Assembly (NCBI GenBank): GCA_002701385.1
Contig: NZVD01000087.1
Span: 1 to 64,000 of the forward strand
From: Rhodopirellula sp.
Lineage (GTDB): Bacteria > Planctomycetota > Planctomycetia > Pirellulales > Pirellulaceae
Direction of reading: 5' to 3'
Length of the DNA: 64,000 bases
Below the pieces are notes generated by a model. It saw only the letters and a program-made list of their open reading frames with translations, had not been told where the DNA came from and ran no database searches. Positions 28,433 to 38,434 of the stretch are shown here, in pieces; position 1 is the first letter of the stretch; every line of letters begins with the position of its first letter. The translations under genes were made by a program, and so were the position numbers.

Positions 28433-28535
28433 TCGGTTTTAGCCCATTCCGGCTGAAGCGAGCCTGACAGACGGACCGATTTCTAGTTATTTCCAATTAC
28501 TTCGATACTATTAAGAAAACGAGAGGACCTGTGCC

Positions 28536-29735
28536 ATGGATAATTCATTCCTTAGCTCAGCAGATACAGTCGATTTATTCCGACAATATGTAGTGCCCAA
28601 TTACGGTCGCTATAGTGTGAATCTCGTTCGCGGTGAAGGCTCCAATATTTGGGATGCCGAAGGAAATAAATACCTCGATCTGTTTCCCGGATGGGGGTGC
28701 AACCTGCTTGGGCATTGTCCGGAGCCGGTAGTAAGAGCTGTACAAAAACAGGTGGAAACTCTTATTCATGTACCCAATTCATGGCATCTGGAAGTTCAGG
28801 GGAAATGGGCGCAATTGTTGAGTGATCGAAGTTTTGGTGGGCAGGCCTTTTTCTGCAATTCCGGAGCTGAAGCGAATGAAGCGGCTATTAAACTAGCGAG
28901 GCTGCATCATGGACCCTCTCGTTACAAAATAATCACCTTCGAAGGTGGGTTTCATGGTCGAAGTTTGGCTACCACGACAGCGACCGCGCAACCTAAATAC
29001 CATGAAGGGCTGGGACCACTTGTCGCAGGATTTAGCTATGCACCTTACGGTAATTTGGATGCAGTAAAGGAACTGATTGATGACGAAACTTGTGCGATCA
29101 TGATTGAGCCGATCCAGGGGGAAGGCGGAGTGCGTATTCCTCCAGAAGGATTTTTACAGGGATTGAGACAACTCGCCGATGAAAATGATCTGCTGCTCAT
29201 CTTTGACGAAGTGCAGACAGGTTGTGGGCGAACAGGTAAATGGTTTGGCTATCAGTATTTCGATGTGAATCCGGATGTGATGACGCTGGCCAAGAGTCTT
29301 TGTGGTGGCGTTGCGGGTGGCGCTATGCTAACTACCGCTGAAATAGCCCCTAGTTTGCGACCGGGTATGCATGCTGCCACGTTCGGGGGGAACCCAATTG
29401 CTTCGGCCGCTGGAATTGCCACACTTCAGATGATTGAACAAGAGAACCTCCTGGACAACGTGAGTGTGCTGGCTGATCTCTTTAAGACGCGGTTTTCCGA
29501 ACTCCAAAAGGAGTGCCAGTGGATCAAAGAAGTGCGTGTTGCCGGAATGATGGTTGGCGTCGAATTGGAAGTGGAGGGAGCTTCGGTGGTGCAGCAGTGC
29601 CTGGATCGGAATCTCCTTGTCAACTGCACTCAGGGCAATGTGATTCGCCTCTTACCTGCAATGAATTTATCAGTGGAACAAGCCAATCAAGGAGTGGATA
29701 TTTTGTCCGAAGTACTCCGCGAACTTCGAGCCTAG
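28536..29735 (+). CDS. argD: Acetylornithine aminotransferase
   Basis: PLP enzyme that converts N-acetylglutamate semialdehyde to N-acetylornithine in arginine synthesis. Class III aminotransferase landmarks are present: [66 protein letters not shown] and the PLP lysine in [10 protein letters not shown], then [15 protein letters not shown]. It is 399 aa, normal. GAGAGGA lies ten bases before the ATG. It may also serve lysine synthesis (succinyl-DAP), but the neighbours argB and argF point to arginine. Confidence 0.95.
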   Translation: MDNSFLSSADTVDLFRQYVVPNYGRYSVNLVRGEGSNIWDAEGNKYLDLFPGWGCNLLGHCPEPVVRAVQKQVETLIHVPNSWHLEVQGKWAQLLSDRSFGGQAFFCNSGAEANEAAIKLARLHHGPSRYKIITFEGGFHGRSLATTTATAQPKYHEGLGPLVAGFSYAPYGNLDAVKELIDDETCAIMIEPIQGEGGVRIPPEGFLQGLRQLADENDLLLIFDEVQTGCGRTGKWFGYQYFDVNPDVMTLAKSLCGGVAGGAMLTTAEIAPSLRPGMHAATFGGNPIASAAGIATLQMIEQENLLDNVSVLADLFKTRFSELQKECQWIKEVRVAGMMVGVELEVEGASVVQQCLDRNLLVNCTQGNVIRLLPAMNLSVEQANQGVDILSEVLRELRA

Positions 29736-29756
29736 TTTTCTCTTTCAAGATTTCAT

Positions 29757-29783
29757 AACCGGTCTGATAAGAACCGGTCTGAT
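29757..29783 (+). repeat. 12-base direct repeat between argD and argF
   Basis: AACCGGTCTGAT occurs at 29757-29768 and again at 29772-29783. Because ACCGGT is its own complement, the two copies can also fold into a 6-bp hairpin. There is no T run, so it is not a clear terminator. It could be an intercistronic processing or regulatory element. Confidence 0.5.
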
Positions 29784-29826
29784 GTAGTCGCGTTTGTATT
29801 GCAAGCGTATCTAAAGGTATTAAAAG

Positions 29827-30744
29827 ATGAGACATTTACTTTCTTTATTTGATCTAACAACAGACGAAATTAAACAAATACTTACATACTCATTACAGCT
29901 CAAGGCTGAGTTGGCTGAAGGTAATCGTCATTCAGTGTTAGCGAGTCACAACTTAGCCCTGCTGTTTGAAAAGCCTTCACTCCGTACTCGGGTTAGTTTT
30001 GAATCCGGAATCAGTCAGTTAGGTGGGCATGCGTTATTCTTAGGCCAGGAAGTGGGGTGGGGAAAGCGTGAGTCGGTCAAGGATTTTAGCGAAGTGCTAA
30101 GTCAGTACGTGGATGTGATTGCGTGTCGAAGTTATAAACACTCAACTCTCGAACAGTTGGTGGAATATTCCACCGTTCCTGTTATTAATGCATTAACCGA
30201 TTATTCTCATCCCTGTCAGGCTCTGGCGGATGTATTGACGATCCAAGAAGAATTTGAATCGCTTGAAAATCGTCATTTGGTATTCGTTGGCGACGCGAAC
30301 AATGTATCCCGGTCTTTGGCGATCGCCTGTGGCAAGCTTGGTCTGAAATTTACGCTGGCCGGACCAGCGGCCTATCAGTTTACTGATCAAGAGAAGACTG
30401 AGATCGAATCAGGTTGTGCCGTCGCTAACTTTGAGCAAACAGAAGATGCTGTAGGGGCTGTGGCTTCCGCCGACGCCATCTATACGGATGTCTGGGCCAG
30501 TATGGGGCAGGAAAAAGAGCAGAAACAACGCGAACAGGACTTTGCTGATTATCAGGTCAACGAATCGCTTATGGCCGCTGCCCCAGAGCATGCGATTTTC
30601 CTACATTGTCTACCCGCAAAGCGAGGGCAGGAAGTGACGGACGCAGTGATGGACGGTCCTCAAAGTCGAGTTGTGGCTCAGGCTGGAAATCGAATGCATG
30701 CTCAGAAGGGGCTGTTGGTTTGGTTGCTAGACAAACAGTTGTAA
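29827..30744 (+). CDS. argF: Ornithine carbamoyltransferase
   Basis: Joins carbamoyl phosphate and ornithine to give citrulline. Family motifs are intact: carbamoyl-phosphate site FEKPSLRTRVSFE, VIACRSYKHSTLEQLVEYS, the NALTDYSHPCQALADVLTI loop, FVGDANNVSRSLA (ornithine-domain strand), DVWASMGQE, and the HCLPAKRGQEV loop bearing the active Cys. It is 305 aa, normal for anabolic enzymes. It is the third gene of the arg operon, 91 bases after argD. No argG or argH is within the window. Confidence 0.96.
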   Translation: MRHLLSLFDLTTDEIKQILTYSLQLKAELAEGNRHSVLASHNLALLFEKPSLRTRVSFESGISQLGGHALFLGQEVGWGKRESVKDFSEVLSQYVDVIACRSYKHSTLEQLVEYSTVPVINALTDYSHPCQALADVLTIQEEFESLENRHLVFVGDANNVSRSLAIACGKLGLKFTLAGPAAYQFTDQEKTEIESGCAVANFEQTEDAVGAVASADAIYTDVWASMGQEKEQKQREQDFADYQVNESLMAAAPEHAIFLHCLPAKRGQEVTDAVMDGPQSRVVAQAGNRMHAQKGLLVWLLDKQL

Positions 30745-30771
30745 GTATCTAATTTGAGGAGCGTCTGAAGC

Positions 30772-31488
30772 CTAGGCTTTAAGAGCGTCCTTTTGGATAC
30801 GTGTGAGCTGCCGAATTCCCTTTTTGGCCAGACCTAGTAAATCCGCGAGCTGAGTTTCACTGAATGTGCTTTCTTCGCCCGTTCCCTGAATCTCGACAAA
30901 TTGTCCTTTTCCCGTCATGACTACGTTCATGTCGACTTCGGCCGCGTAATCTAGTTCGTAGTCCAGATCCAGATAGGCCTTGCCTTCGACAATACCAACA
31001 CTCACTGCAGCTAGGCTGTCACGAAGCGGTGATTTTTTTGGGTTAGGCAATTCAGCTTCAAAGCTGCGAATGGCATCGACCACGGCGATGTAGGCTCCGG
31101 TAATACTGGCAGTTCGAGTCCCACCGTCGGCCTGTAGCACATCACAATCGATGGCGATGGACCGTTCTCCTAGTGCCTCCAGATCGGCCACTGCACGAAT
31201 GCTCCTGCCAATAAGGCGTTGTATTTCGGTTGTGCGACCGTCGACTTTTTTCCGATCTCGGCGTTTCCGGGGACTGGTGCTAGAAGGCAACATGTTGTAC
31301 TCGGCTGTGATCCAACCCTTGCCTTTACCCTCCATCCATGGCGGGACAGAGTTTTCGACGCTGGCAGTACAAAGCACGACGGTTTCACCGGCTGAAAAGA
31401 GTACACTTCCAGGTGCCTTATTGGTGAAATGCCTTTGGACTTTAATCTCTCGAAGTTGATTTGCTCGGCGAGCCTTGGCTTTGGCCAT
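30772..31488 (-). CDS. rph: Ribonuclease PH
   Basis: Phosphorolytic 3'-5' exoribonuclease that trims tRNA 3' ends. Sequence features: [19 protein letters not shown], the RNA/phosphate segment [31 protein letters not shown], the catalytic region [23 protein letters not shown], and [19 protein letters not shown] with the metal-binding Asp. The open frame runs to 31545, but AGGAACC lies just before ATG 31488 and the family similarity begins there (238 aa). It follows the Met/Gly-rich protein gene on the same strand after a 126-base gap with a hairpin, so it may be separately expressed. It converges with argF. Confidence 0.95.
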   Translation of the reverse strand: MAKAKARRANQLREIKVQRHFTNKAPGSVLFSAGETVVLCTASVENSVPPWMEGKGKGWITAEYNMLPSSTSPRKRRDRKKVDGRTTEIQRLIGRSIRAVADLEALGERSIAIDCDVLQADGGTRTASITGAYIAVVDAIRSFEAELPNPKKSPLRDSLAAVSVGIVEGKAYLDLDYELDYAAEVDMNVVMTGKGQFVEIQGTGEESTFSETQLADLLGLAKKGIRQLTRIQKDALKA

Positions 31489-31539
31489 GTCGGTTCCTGA
31501 TCGGCGTAGAAGTTGTATATGTAGTTGACTGAACGAGAA

Positions 31540-31572
31540 CGGCACAGGCCCTGATGAGTCCTGTGCCGAGGT
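31540..31572. terminator. Hairpin between the pilus-like operon and rph
   Basis: CGGCACAGG (31540-31548) and CCTGTGCCG (31560-31568) form a perfect 9-bp stem with an 11-base loop. On the + strand it is followed by AGGTTTTC; on the minus strand only by TTCTCG. It may partially terminate the upstream minus-strand operon or be a processing site before rph. Confidence 0.45.
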
Positions 31573-31614
31573 TTTCTTGATTGTGTAGATAGTCGTTGGT
31601 TAGCAGTGGACGGA

Positions 31615-34146
31615 TTACATTGGGAATCCACCCTCGCCACCTGCATTGGGGTCCATCATACCGCCCATGCCACCATCCATGCCGCCATCCATGCCACCCA
31701 TCATTCCGCCACCGTTGTTTTCAGTTGGTGCATCGGGTTGGTAGTTATAGCGTTCCCACAATTTGGTGTCATCGATTTCATTTTGAACGGTGAAGTTACC
31801 GTCTTTGTCGAACAGTACAAATTCACCAGGGGCAAAAATTGCATTGTCCTTAGAAAACATCTTTTCGTAGTTAGTACCTTTGAACAGTTCTTCTCCACCA
31901 CGTAGGTCGGCAATGATTACGTCGGCATTAAAGTTAAATTGAGGCAGGGCATTAATGACTTCGGTGATTGGATGTCCGTATTCGGCATCTGCTGTGAAGT
32001 TCAAGATGGCTCCTCGATTGACGGTGCGATCAAATGGAACATCAACGGCACGTTTGGTGTCAAATACGATTGGCTTAATGATGCCACTAGGTTCAGAATC
32101 AATATACATGGAGCCGTTTGGAGCACGTGTTTCCCGCGGGGCTGTAACAGAGCCAGCTGCAATTTGAGTTGGATCTGGTACCGTAATTGCCTCACTTGGT
32201 GTACTCCATTCGGTTTTACGGAACCAGACGTTACCATTAGCATCATTCGCTCGAAGGCCTTTGACGCGGGCTAATGCATCGGCATTTAGTGCCTGATCTG
32301 ATGGGGCATTGTGGTCACGATATTCGTCTTCAGGATTTGTGTTAGGACGGTTGGGGTCTTCGATCCAAAGTTGAACGCGATATCGGTAGGTGCGACCAAT
32401 TTTTGCAGAGAAGTCAAAGAAACGGACCATCTTGTAGTCAGGGATATTAGCGGACATCATGCCCCCCATATCTCCGCCCATGCCGCCCATCATGCCGCCC
32501 ATGCCGCCCATCATGCCGGCCATGTCGCCCATACCGCCCATACCGCCGGCCATGTCACCCATGCCGCCCATACCGCCGGCCATGCCGCCCATGCCACCAG
32601 CCATATTTCCATTACCGGCCGCTGCATTGTTGTTTTTAGGCTTACGACCGCTACCTGGGATATTGTTGTCGACCGGTGCTTCGTTCTCATCCTCCGGATT
32701 GGCTTCGGCAGCGTTGTCTTCTTCGGCAGGAGCTTGTCCGGTCAGTGGAATTTCCGGGTGTCGTAGAATGTCATTAATATCCCGTAGCATCACGGGAGGG
32801 CAGCTCAGTGAGATGTATTCGTTGAGGTGCGTATCATCTACGATTTCAGTCGCTGCCCCAAACCATCGATCTGCTGCGCGATTGTGTTCACGCGTACTAA
32901 GAAGGTATTCCCAGTTGTATTCTCCTTCGGCTTGCTGCAAGTCGTCAGTAATGTCAACTCGTTCTACGGTCATGAAAATGTAGTCAGGGCGATCACGCAT
33001 GGCATCGTAGCCTGAACGCATGGCCAATGCTCGTTCGTATTCGTCAAACTGTTTTTTGAATGGCACCAATGCTGTCACGCCGACAATCGTCTGAGCTACT
33101 GCCACAGGTGTACCTTTCGGACCGTCATCGGCAGCAGGCATTCCGCCACCACCTTCGGAACCTCCGGCCATACCAGCCATGTCACCCATGCCGCCAGCCA
33201 TGTCACCCATGCCGCCCATACCGCCGGCCATGTCCCCCATGCCGCCCATCATGCCGCCCATGGCTCCACCGCCACCACCGTTTGGACGATAGCCGAGGAT
33301 TTGCCCTCGATCGGCTCGTAGGCGTCTAATCGTGCCACCGGTGTTGGCGTCGCCGCCCATTCCACCCATCATGCCACCCATTTCTCCGCCCATGCCACCC
33401 ATGCCGGGCATGCCGGCCATATCGCCGCCACCATCCATACCCGGGATGCCGCCGCCTGCGAATGGATCATTGTTGTTTCGCTTAGGACGCGTTGGACGAG
33501 GTTTTTCTTCTTCGACTTTCTGAATCGCTGGTTCGTCAGCTTCGGTGGGATCGACAGCACCTTCAGGCAGTACGTAAGCAACCGGGCCTGTAAGTGCGTT
33601 TACCCGTAAATCAGTGGCAGCGTAGATTTCAGGGTCCTCACGTTTCTTGGTGTTTCGATTAACAGGAGGACTCAGAAGGCGGGACATGCCGTAGTCGGCC
33701 GCATTAATGTTGATCTCACCTGCCGCAGCACGCTGTTCAAACGGCTGTTCTAAATCAGCTGTGTAGAGTTCTTTTTCCTGATCCCAGTCACCATTACTAA
33801 TCGCACTATTGGCGGCTGTAATCTGAGTTTGGAGTTCCTCGGGGGTTTTGGAGAAGTTATTGCCCATCGCATCTTTTCCCGCATTGAGCCCGGAATATAT
33901 TAGGTAACCGGAGGCTAATACGGCCAGCGTCAGCGCAATTTTTTCTCCGTAAAGGACGATCGGATTGTCGGTAACCTGCTTACCCTTGCGTCCTCGCCCT
34001 GACGAACTCTTCTTGGATTTCGCCGGCTTTTCCGGTTTAGGAGCATCCGGGTCCGCGGTGAGATCGTCTTCACCTGTCGCTGCCAGAACAGCATTCATAA
34101 TTGCTTCTGCTTCAGCGTCTTTTTTCTTTTTACGTCCGAATACCAT
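31615..34146 (-). CDS. Met/Gly-rich single-span membrane protein in PilM operon
   Basis: Function not recognised. A basic, Lys-rich cytoplasmic N-terminus (about 1-50) precedes one membrane span (KIALTLAVLASGYLIYSGL, about 55-73). The rest is extracytoplasmic and alternates ordinary sequence with Met/Gly/Asp repeats based on GGMGGM at about residues 236-264, 294-334, 514-564 and the C-terminus 814-843. Between repeats are folded-looking parts, for example VVAVAQTIVGVTALVPFKKQF-like and MVRFFDFSAKIGRTYRYRVQLWIEDPN segments. It is the third gene of an operon starting with a PilM-like protein, so a role in a type IV pilus or secretion-like inner-membrane platform is inferred. The repeats resemble Met-rich copper-binding stretches only superficially. 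843 aa. Confidence 0.65.
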   Translation of the reverse strand: MVFGRKKKKDAEAEAIMNAVLAATGEDDLTADPDAPKPEKPAKSKKSSSGRGRKGKQVTDNPIVLYGEKIALTLAVLASGYLIYSGLNAGKDAMGNNFSKTPEELQTQITAANSAISNGDWDQEKELYTADLEQPFEQRAAAGEININAADYGMSRLLSPPVNRNTKKREDPEIYAATDLRVNALTGPVAYVLPEGAVDPTEADEPAIQKVEEEKPRPTRPKRNNNDPFAGGGIPGMDGGGDMAGMPGMGGMGGEMGGMMGGMGGDANTGGTIRRLRADRGQILGYRPNGGGGGAMGGMMGGMGDMAGGMGGMGDMAGGMGDMAGMAGGSEGGGGMPAADDGPKGTPVAVAQTIVGVTALVPFKKQFDEYERALAMRSGYDAMRDRPDYIFMTVERVDITDDLQQAEGEYNWEYLLSTREHNRAADRWFGAATEIVDDTHLNEYISLSCPPVMLRDINDILRHPEIPLTGQAPAEEDNAAEANPEDENEAPVDNNIPGSGRKPKNNNAAAGNGNMAGGMGGMAGGMGGMGDMAGGMGGMGDMAGMMGGMGGMMGGMGGDMGGMMSANIPDYKMVRFFDFSAKIGRTYRYRVQLWIEDPNRPNTNPEDEYRDHNAPSDQALNADALARVKGLRANDANGNVWFRKTEWSTPSEAITVPDPTQIAAGSVTAPRETRAPNGSMYIDSEPSGIIKPIVFDTKRAVDVPFDRTVNRGAILNFTADAEYGHPITEVINALPQFNFNADVIIADLRGGEELFKGTNYEKMFSKDNAIFAPGEFVLFDKDGNFTVQNEIDDTKLWERYNYQPDAPTENNGGGMMGGMDGGMDGGMGGMMDPNAGGEGGFPM
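32456..32606 (-). repeat. Tandem Met/Gly codon repeat (largest tract)
   Basis: About 150 bases of degenerate GCCGCCCAT/ACC-type units encode runs of GGMGGM and GGMGDMA (minus strand). Related tracts lie at 33145-33265 and 33355-33440 in the same gene and at 34425-34550 in the neighbouring one. The units keep the reading frame, so they are coding repeats likely to vary in copy number between strains. Confidence 0.8.
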
Positions 34147-34231
34147 TTCTATGGTTCTCCACCCGAATTTGCTCGGGTCTGTTTGTCATTAAACTGAAAT
34201 TAGTTTTTGTTCGTTAAAATTATAGGCGGAC

Positions 34232-35869
34232 TTATTCAGCACCGACATCCAAAGGTTCGCCTTGCCCTGGGGCTGGTCCATTTCTACCGTTGTCGGCACC
34301 AGCCGGTTGGTCGTCAGGGTTGATTCCCAACGCCAATGGATTTGGTGGGTTGTAAATATTAACAATCCCGTATACTTCGACTTCCTGATGATAGGGATGC
34401 TCAGATGCTTGTACGACCGCACCTCCCATACCACCTTCCATGCCGCCCATCATGCCGCCCATGCCACCATCGGTACCACCCATGGCTCCACCCATGGCTC
34501 CACCCATGCCGCCTCCCATGCCAGCACCGCCCTCCATGCCTCCGGTGCCACCGGCTGCAGCTCCACCTTTGTTTATCCCACTTTCTCCACCGATTCGCAC
34601 CTGAAGTACTTCAATACTTAGTTCTGCATTGCCACATTCCGCTAGGAACTGAGACAAATACCTCATGTCCAATTTAAGGCGGATTCGTGTTGGGTATCGT
34701 TTGGCGATTGCCAGTTCCGGTTTGGGAGTCCTGGCTTCGGGGTCCAGTGCGTCTCGCAAAGCGGTGACTTGCAGTGGTTGGTATTTGTCATCCACGTATC
34801 GCAAATCGCCGGGATCATCAGAGGCTACCAGATTGCCTTTTTCATCATTGCCGCCACTGTTATCAGAGGAGCCCGAGGAATTTTCACCTCCCTCAGGAGC
34901 CATGGTACCCATTTGCTGCATCATGTCCATTCCGCCGATACCACCATCATCGCCTCCGGCTTCACCAGCAACAATTTTACCGCCACTGAGTATGGACTCT
35001 TTGGCTAGGTCGACACCGCTGGGACCCAATAGGTCACCGTTTTTGGCAAGGTCGATGCCGATAATTTCAGTGACTTTAGCGTTGTAGGCAGCTTCTGCCT
35101 CTTTGTTCAGGTTTTCAATAATGCTCAGCCACTGTTGGAGTACCCAGAGGTCTTCCTGGGTATAAAGGATGGACAGCGTCGAGGGCGTTTCGGTAAATGT
35201 AAACCGAGCATCCAGAGCCTTTTGGTTATTCTCTTCCCATACAACCATATGCGAAGGCACTTCCTGTTGGACCGTTGGGTTGCCACCTCCGGTAGGATCT
35301 CCTCCGGTTGTTTCACCACCAAATCCACCGACGGCTCCACCAAAGCCTTCGCCTTCGATTTGGGGTTCTCCCCAAGCAGCATCGATGCGTGAGGCCAATT
35401 TAGGCATGTAGTCCTTCACGAAATCAGCGTAATTGGTTCTGGCAATACGGTTGACTTCCACAGACACATCTTTGTTGTTTGGGTTGATGATTCCGCCTGC
35501 AGTTACCTTGAGTTCAATTGGGGTTAGAGGAATGAATTGGTTTGCGGTTACCTGAGGGAGTTCGCCTTCCGCAGTAGGCCAGTTGAAAGCAGTCTTTTGA
35601 GTAGTGTATTTAGCTTCCCAAGTTCTGTGGATGTCGAACTTCACCTGAGTCATGATTTCTTCCATTCCGTCCTGGAAGTCATCATTGGGATGATTATTCT
35701 CGTTGACCGATTTGATCTTACCGAGATCACTGAACACAGAATTGATACTACTGGTTTGTTGGGTACGTTGAACGTTAAGCTGACCTACGGCAAGAAACCA
35801 GAGGACACCGACGGTCACTGTTACAATGCTGGAAACAATCCAGAACAGATATTTTTTTGCGTCTGCCAT
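34232..35869 (-). CDS. Single-span membrane protein with Met/Gly-rich tract, PilM operon
   Basis: Function not recognised. A short cytoplasmic N-terminus (MADAKKYLF) leads into one membrane span (WIVSSIVTVTVGVLWFLAVGQL, residues 10-31), then a long periplasmic part with helical segments (NVQRTQQTSSINSVFSDLGKI), Gly-rich linkers (GFGGAVGGFGGETTGG) and a Met/Gly tract near residues 440-482. It ends in YHQEVEVYGIVNIYNPPNP and a charged tail. Size (545 aa) and topology recall PilO/PilN-like platform proteins enlarged by low-complexity insertions; that comparison is inference. It lies between the PilM-like ATPase (96-base gap) and the larger Met/Gly protein (85-base gap), so the three are very likely one operon. 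Confidence 0.65.
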   Translation of the reverse strand: MADAKKYLFWIVSSIVTVTVGVLWFLAVGQLNVQRTQQTSSINSVFSDLGKIKSVNENNHPNDDFQDGMEEIMTQVKFDIHRTWEAKYTTQKTAFNWPTAEGELPQVTANQFIPLTPIELKVTAGGIINPNNKDVSVEVNRIARTNYADFVKDYMPKLASRIDAAWGEPQIEGEGFGGAVGGFGGETTGGDPTGGGNPTVQQEVPSHMVVWEENNQKALDARFTFTETPSTLSILYTQEDLWVLQQWLSIIENLNKEAEAAYNAKVTEIIGIDLAKNGDLLGPSGVDLAKESILSGGKIVAGEAGGDDGGIGGMDMMQQMGTMAPEGGENSSGSSDNSGGNDEKGNLVASDDPGDLRYVDDKYQPLQVTALRDALDPEARTPKPELAIAKRYPTRIRLKLDMRYLSQFLAECGNAELSIEVLQVRIGGESGINKGGAAAGGTGGMEGGAGMGGGMGGAMGGAMGGTDGGMGGMMGGMEGGMGGAVVQASEHPYHQEVEVYGIVNIYNPPNPLALGINPDDQPAGADNGRNGPAPGQGEPLDVGAE

Positions 35870-35965
35870 GTTAAAAATCTCTTTAGGCTGGAATCCACTA
35901 CCTTAAAGGGAAGGTCATTGGATTCTCGGAGTGTGATTTCCGTTGTCTTATTCTTTTGTTTTGGT

Positions 35966-38410
35966 TTAAATGCCGGCTGGGGGCCCGTCAGGACCGTCTA
36001 TCGGAGGCCCATCAGGACCGTCTATCGGGGGGCTGTCAGGGTTACCGTTTTGATCGCCATTGAGTCGCGCTGCTTCCTCGGCTTGCTTTTCTCTTTCAAG
36101 TCGAGCCGCCTCGTCTGCTTCTGCTTTGAGACGATAGCGTTCACTCACTTCATTCGGTTCCCACATGAATTGGACTGTAAAGGAATACTTATTTGCAATG
36201 TATTCCTTCTCTTCTTCGGCAGCGTTGCCTCCGGCATTTCCGTCGTTACCACCTTCGGTCGTATTGCCTCCAAAACCGCTGGCTGGATCGGTGCCGGCAC
36301 CGGTACCACCGGCTGGGTCACCGCCGAAGCCACCAGCGGCTCCACCAAAGCCATTGTTGTTACCTGAGGCACCGATCTTAACTTCGCCTTCATTTTTGGC
36401 ATTAACGAGTACGACGTACTTGATGCCCATTTGTTCCATGCTGAATGGTGTGACGCCAAATGGAGTGGGCATCGTAAGAACGGAATGTCTTAGGCGTTCG
36501 AGCAGAGCATATTGAACGTGGCTCTTGAAACCGGTTTCGTTGTTGTTGTTGAAATAGTGGTAGCCCTTAAGCTGAACCACCCAAGCACCATCTTCCGGTG
36601 GGGTGAAGTCATCACTTCCACTATCACCACTTCCTCCGGAGGATCCGCCACCGCCACCGTTGTTGTCCGCGGCTTCCGCTGCGGCTTTAGCAATGCGATC
36701 TGCTTCATAATCTCTTAGGAATTCCACGTAAGCTTGATTGTTTTGAATAAAACTGGGGTTGTTGGCAATGCTGTCTAGCCAGGTCTGTCGATCCTGATCT
36801 GTTTCCTCTTTGTCGGCCGTATATATAGGACTGTTTTTTTCCCACCAGGCTTCAAGGTCTTCTTCGGTGAAATAGGCATTGTCGACGGATTCAATGTAGA
36901 TGTCAGGTCGATCTTTGAAATCGACAACATCCGGATCTCGCCACTGCGTCTGTTCGCCAGGCAGGACAGAATTGATCGATCCGATTAATTCGAGCCACAT
37001 TACCTGACGGTCACCGTTACCGATCATCTGCTTGCCGAAGTTCAGCAGATCGTCGTATTCCTTTTGGATCTTTTCATAGTCCTGTTTGTTTTTGGTCGAT
37101 TTTGAGCTGGTGGACTTGGCATTGGCAAGTTCGGCTTCCCAATGTCCATCCATCGTGGCACCACTGCTGTCGTGAGCCACTCTATTCCAATGGGTGTAAT
37201 TCAGGAAGTAATTGAAAGTAAAGGCAACCAGTAACAATGATACGGCGGCGACCACCCAGGGTTTCTTTGAATCGACTAGGCGATCAAACAGCAATTCCCG
37301 AGGCAGCAAATTCGTTTGCAGTTGTGCCAGTCCGAGTGTTTGTAGGCAGAGTCCATAACAATTGCCATAGGCAAGAACATTGTTACGGAATGTTGGACTG
37401 GCTGTGACGCTGGAGCCTTTGAGTCGATTCCATGTTTCCAGATCAACTAATTCCAATTCTAGTTTCTTGCCAACAAAAGACCGAAGTCCGGGAAGTTTGG
37501 CGGTATTGCCTAAAATGACAAGACCATTAATCGTGGCTTTACGATCGATGCCTTCAAAGAATTTCAGAGACCGTTGAACTTCCGTTCCCAGGCTGTCATA
37601 AACACTACGCATTGCCTGAAAGACACGTTTTGGATCCGGAGCTTCACGAGCATTACGCTTTAAGTGTTCGGCTTTGGCAAAAGTTAGTTTGAGTTGTTGC
37701 GTCATTTGCCGGGTGAAGTGGTTACCGCCGATGGGAATACTGCGGTGCCAAACTCGGAACCCATTGGTAATGATCATGTCGGTCGTTTCTGTTCCGATCG
37801 ACAAGACCATATAGCTGGCTGGAGGTGAATCCGGGTCAAATGCATCCGGGTCGGGGCAGTTATCCAGCAAGTCATAAGTGATGCAGTTATAGATCGCCAT
37901 GGGGGCTAACTGAATCGCATCCAACTTCAGGTCAGCATTGTCAAACGGACGCATCTCACGGACCACTTGGTCACGTTTCATCGCGAACAGTCCGATCTCG
38001 GCTTCCGTGATTAGTCCTTCAAGCTCCGTACCACCACCCATCTGCTGGTAATCCCAGACAACTTCGGAGAGTTCAAATGGGATTTGCTGGCGAGCCTCAA
38101 ATTCAACGATGTCTCGTAATTTCTTCTGTTCGATTGGCGGTGGCTTGAAGAATTTAGCAAGACCTGCCTGGCCTGAAACGGAGACGGCAACCCGCTCATC
38201 GTTAATGTCGTTGCGTTCTTTGAGTTGTTCCAGAGCATCAGCGATTAACGCCTCTGGATCTGCATCCGGTTGGCTTAGAATTTTTGGGTATTCAATGTAG
38301 TCGACTTGTGTTGCGACGACTTCACCGTCCTGTATCTCACAACGCATCGCTTTGAGCGCACATTGCCCGATATCAACTCCCCAAACTCCCGGATTCGTTT
38401 TTGTGGCCAT
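35966..38410 (-). CDS. pilM: PilM-type actin-like ATPase fused to a PilN/O-like part
   Basis: The first 370 residues are a PilM/FtsA-like actin-fold ATPase of type IV pilus assembly: VWGVDIGQCALKAMRCE is the phosphate-1 loop, KFFKPPPIEQKKLRDIVEFEARQQIPF the PilM signature, MVLSIGTETTDMII phosphate-2, and GLVILGNTAKLPGL the adenosine loop. A membrane span (VVAAVSLLLVAFTFNYFLN, about 385-405), a helical segment and a periplasmic part resembling PilN/PilO follow (WVVQLKGYHYFNNN, HVQYALLERLRHSVL). In most bacteria PilM and PilN are separate chains, so this is an apparent fusion. The tail is an 8-residue DGPDGPPI repeat. ATG 38410 with GGAAAGGG five bases before it is chosen over 38449; 814 aa. 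First gene of the operon. Confidence 0.8.
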   Translation of the reverse strand: MATKTNPGVWGVDIGQCALKAMRCEIQDGEVVATQVDYIEYPKILSQPDADPEALIADALEQLKERNDINDERVAVSVSGQAGLAKFFKPPPIEQKKLRDIVEFEARQQIPFELSEVVWDYQQMGGGTELEGLITEAEIGLFAMKRDQVVREMRPFDNADLKLDAIQLAPMAIYNCITYDLLDNCPDPDAFDPDSPPASYMVLSIGTETTDMIITNGFRVWHRSIPIGGNHFTRQMTQQLKLTFAKAEHLKRNAREAPDPKRVFQAMRSVYDSLGTEVQRSLKFFEGIDRKATINGLVILGNTAKLPGLRSFVGKKLELELVDLETWNRLKGSSVTASPTFRNNVLAYGNCYGLCLQTLGLAQLQTNLLPRELLFDRLVDSKKPWVVAAVSLLLVAFTFNYFLNYTHWNRVAHDSSGATMDGHWEAELANAKSTSSKSTKNKQDYEKIQKEYDDLLNFGKQMIGNGDRQVMWLELIGSINSVLPGEQTQWRDPDVVDFKDRPDIYIESVDNAYFTEEDLEAWWEKNSPIYTADKEETDQDRQTWLDSIANNPSFIQNNQAYVEFLRDYEADRIAKAAAEAADNNGGGGGSSGGSGDSGSDDFTPPEDGAWVVQLKGYHYFNNNNETGFKSHVQYALLERLRHSVLTMPTPFGVTPFSMEQMGIKYVVLVNAKNEGEVKIGASGNNNGFGGAAGGFGGDPAGGTGAGTDPASGFGGNTTEGGNDGNAGGNAAEEEKEYIANKYSFTVQFMWEPNEVSERYRLKAEADEAARLEREKQAEEAARLNGDQNGNPDSPPIDGPDGPPIDGPDGPPAGI
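35982..36029 (-). repeat. 24-base tandem repeat at the 3' end of the pilM-like gene
   Basis: Two near-identical 24-base units (35982-36005 and 36006-36029) plus a partial third encode DGPDGPPI repeats at the C-terminus. The period is a multiple of three, so copy-number change would leave the frame intact. Confidence 0.75.
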
Positions 38411-38434
38411 TAGGACCCTTTCCAAAACTTCAAA

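Noticed and set aside
30755-30785. Short palindrome AAGCCTAGGCTT between argF and rph as a bidirectional terminator
   Set aside because: The arms are only six bases with no loop and no T run; it overlaps the end of rph and is likely chance.
32456-33440. Regular short repeats resembling a CRISPR array or collagen-like tract
   Set aside because: The units are degenerate, have no spacers and stay in frame in a gene, encoding Met/Gly runs; they are coding repeats.
35537-36367. A 276-codon + strand frame opposite the PilM operon
   Set aside because: It runs antisense across the 5' end of one gene, the gap and the 3' end of the PilM-like gene, with repetitive composition mirrored from the real genes.
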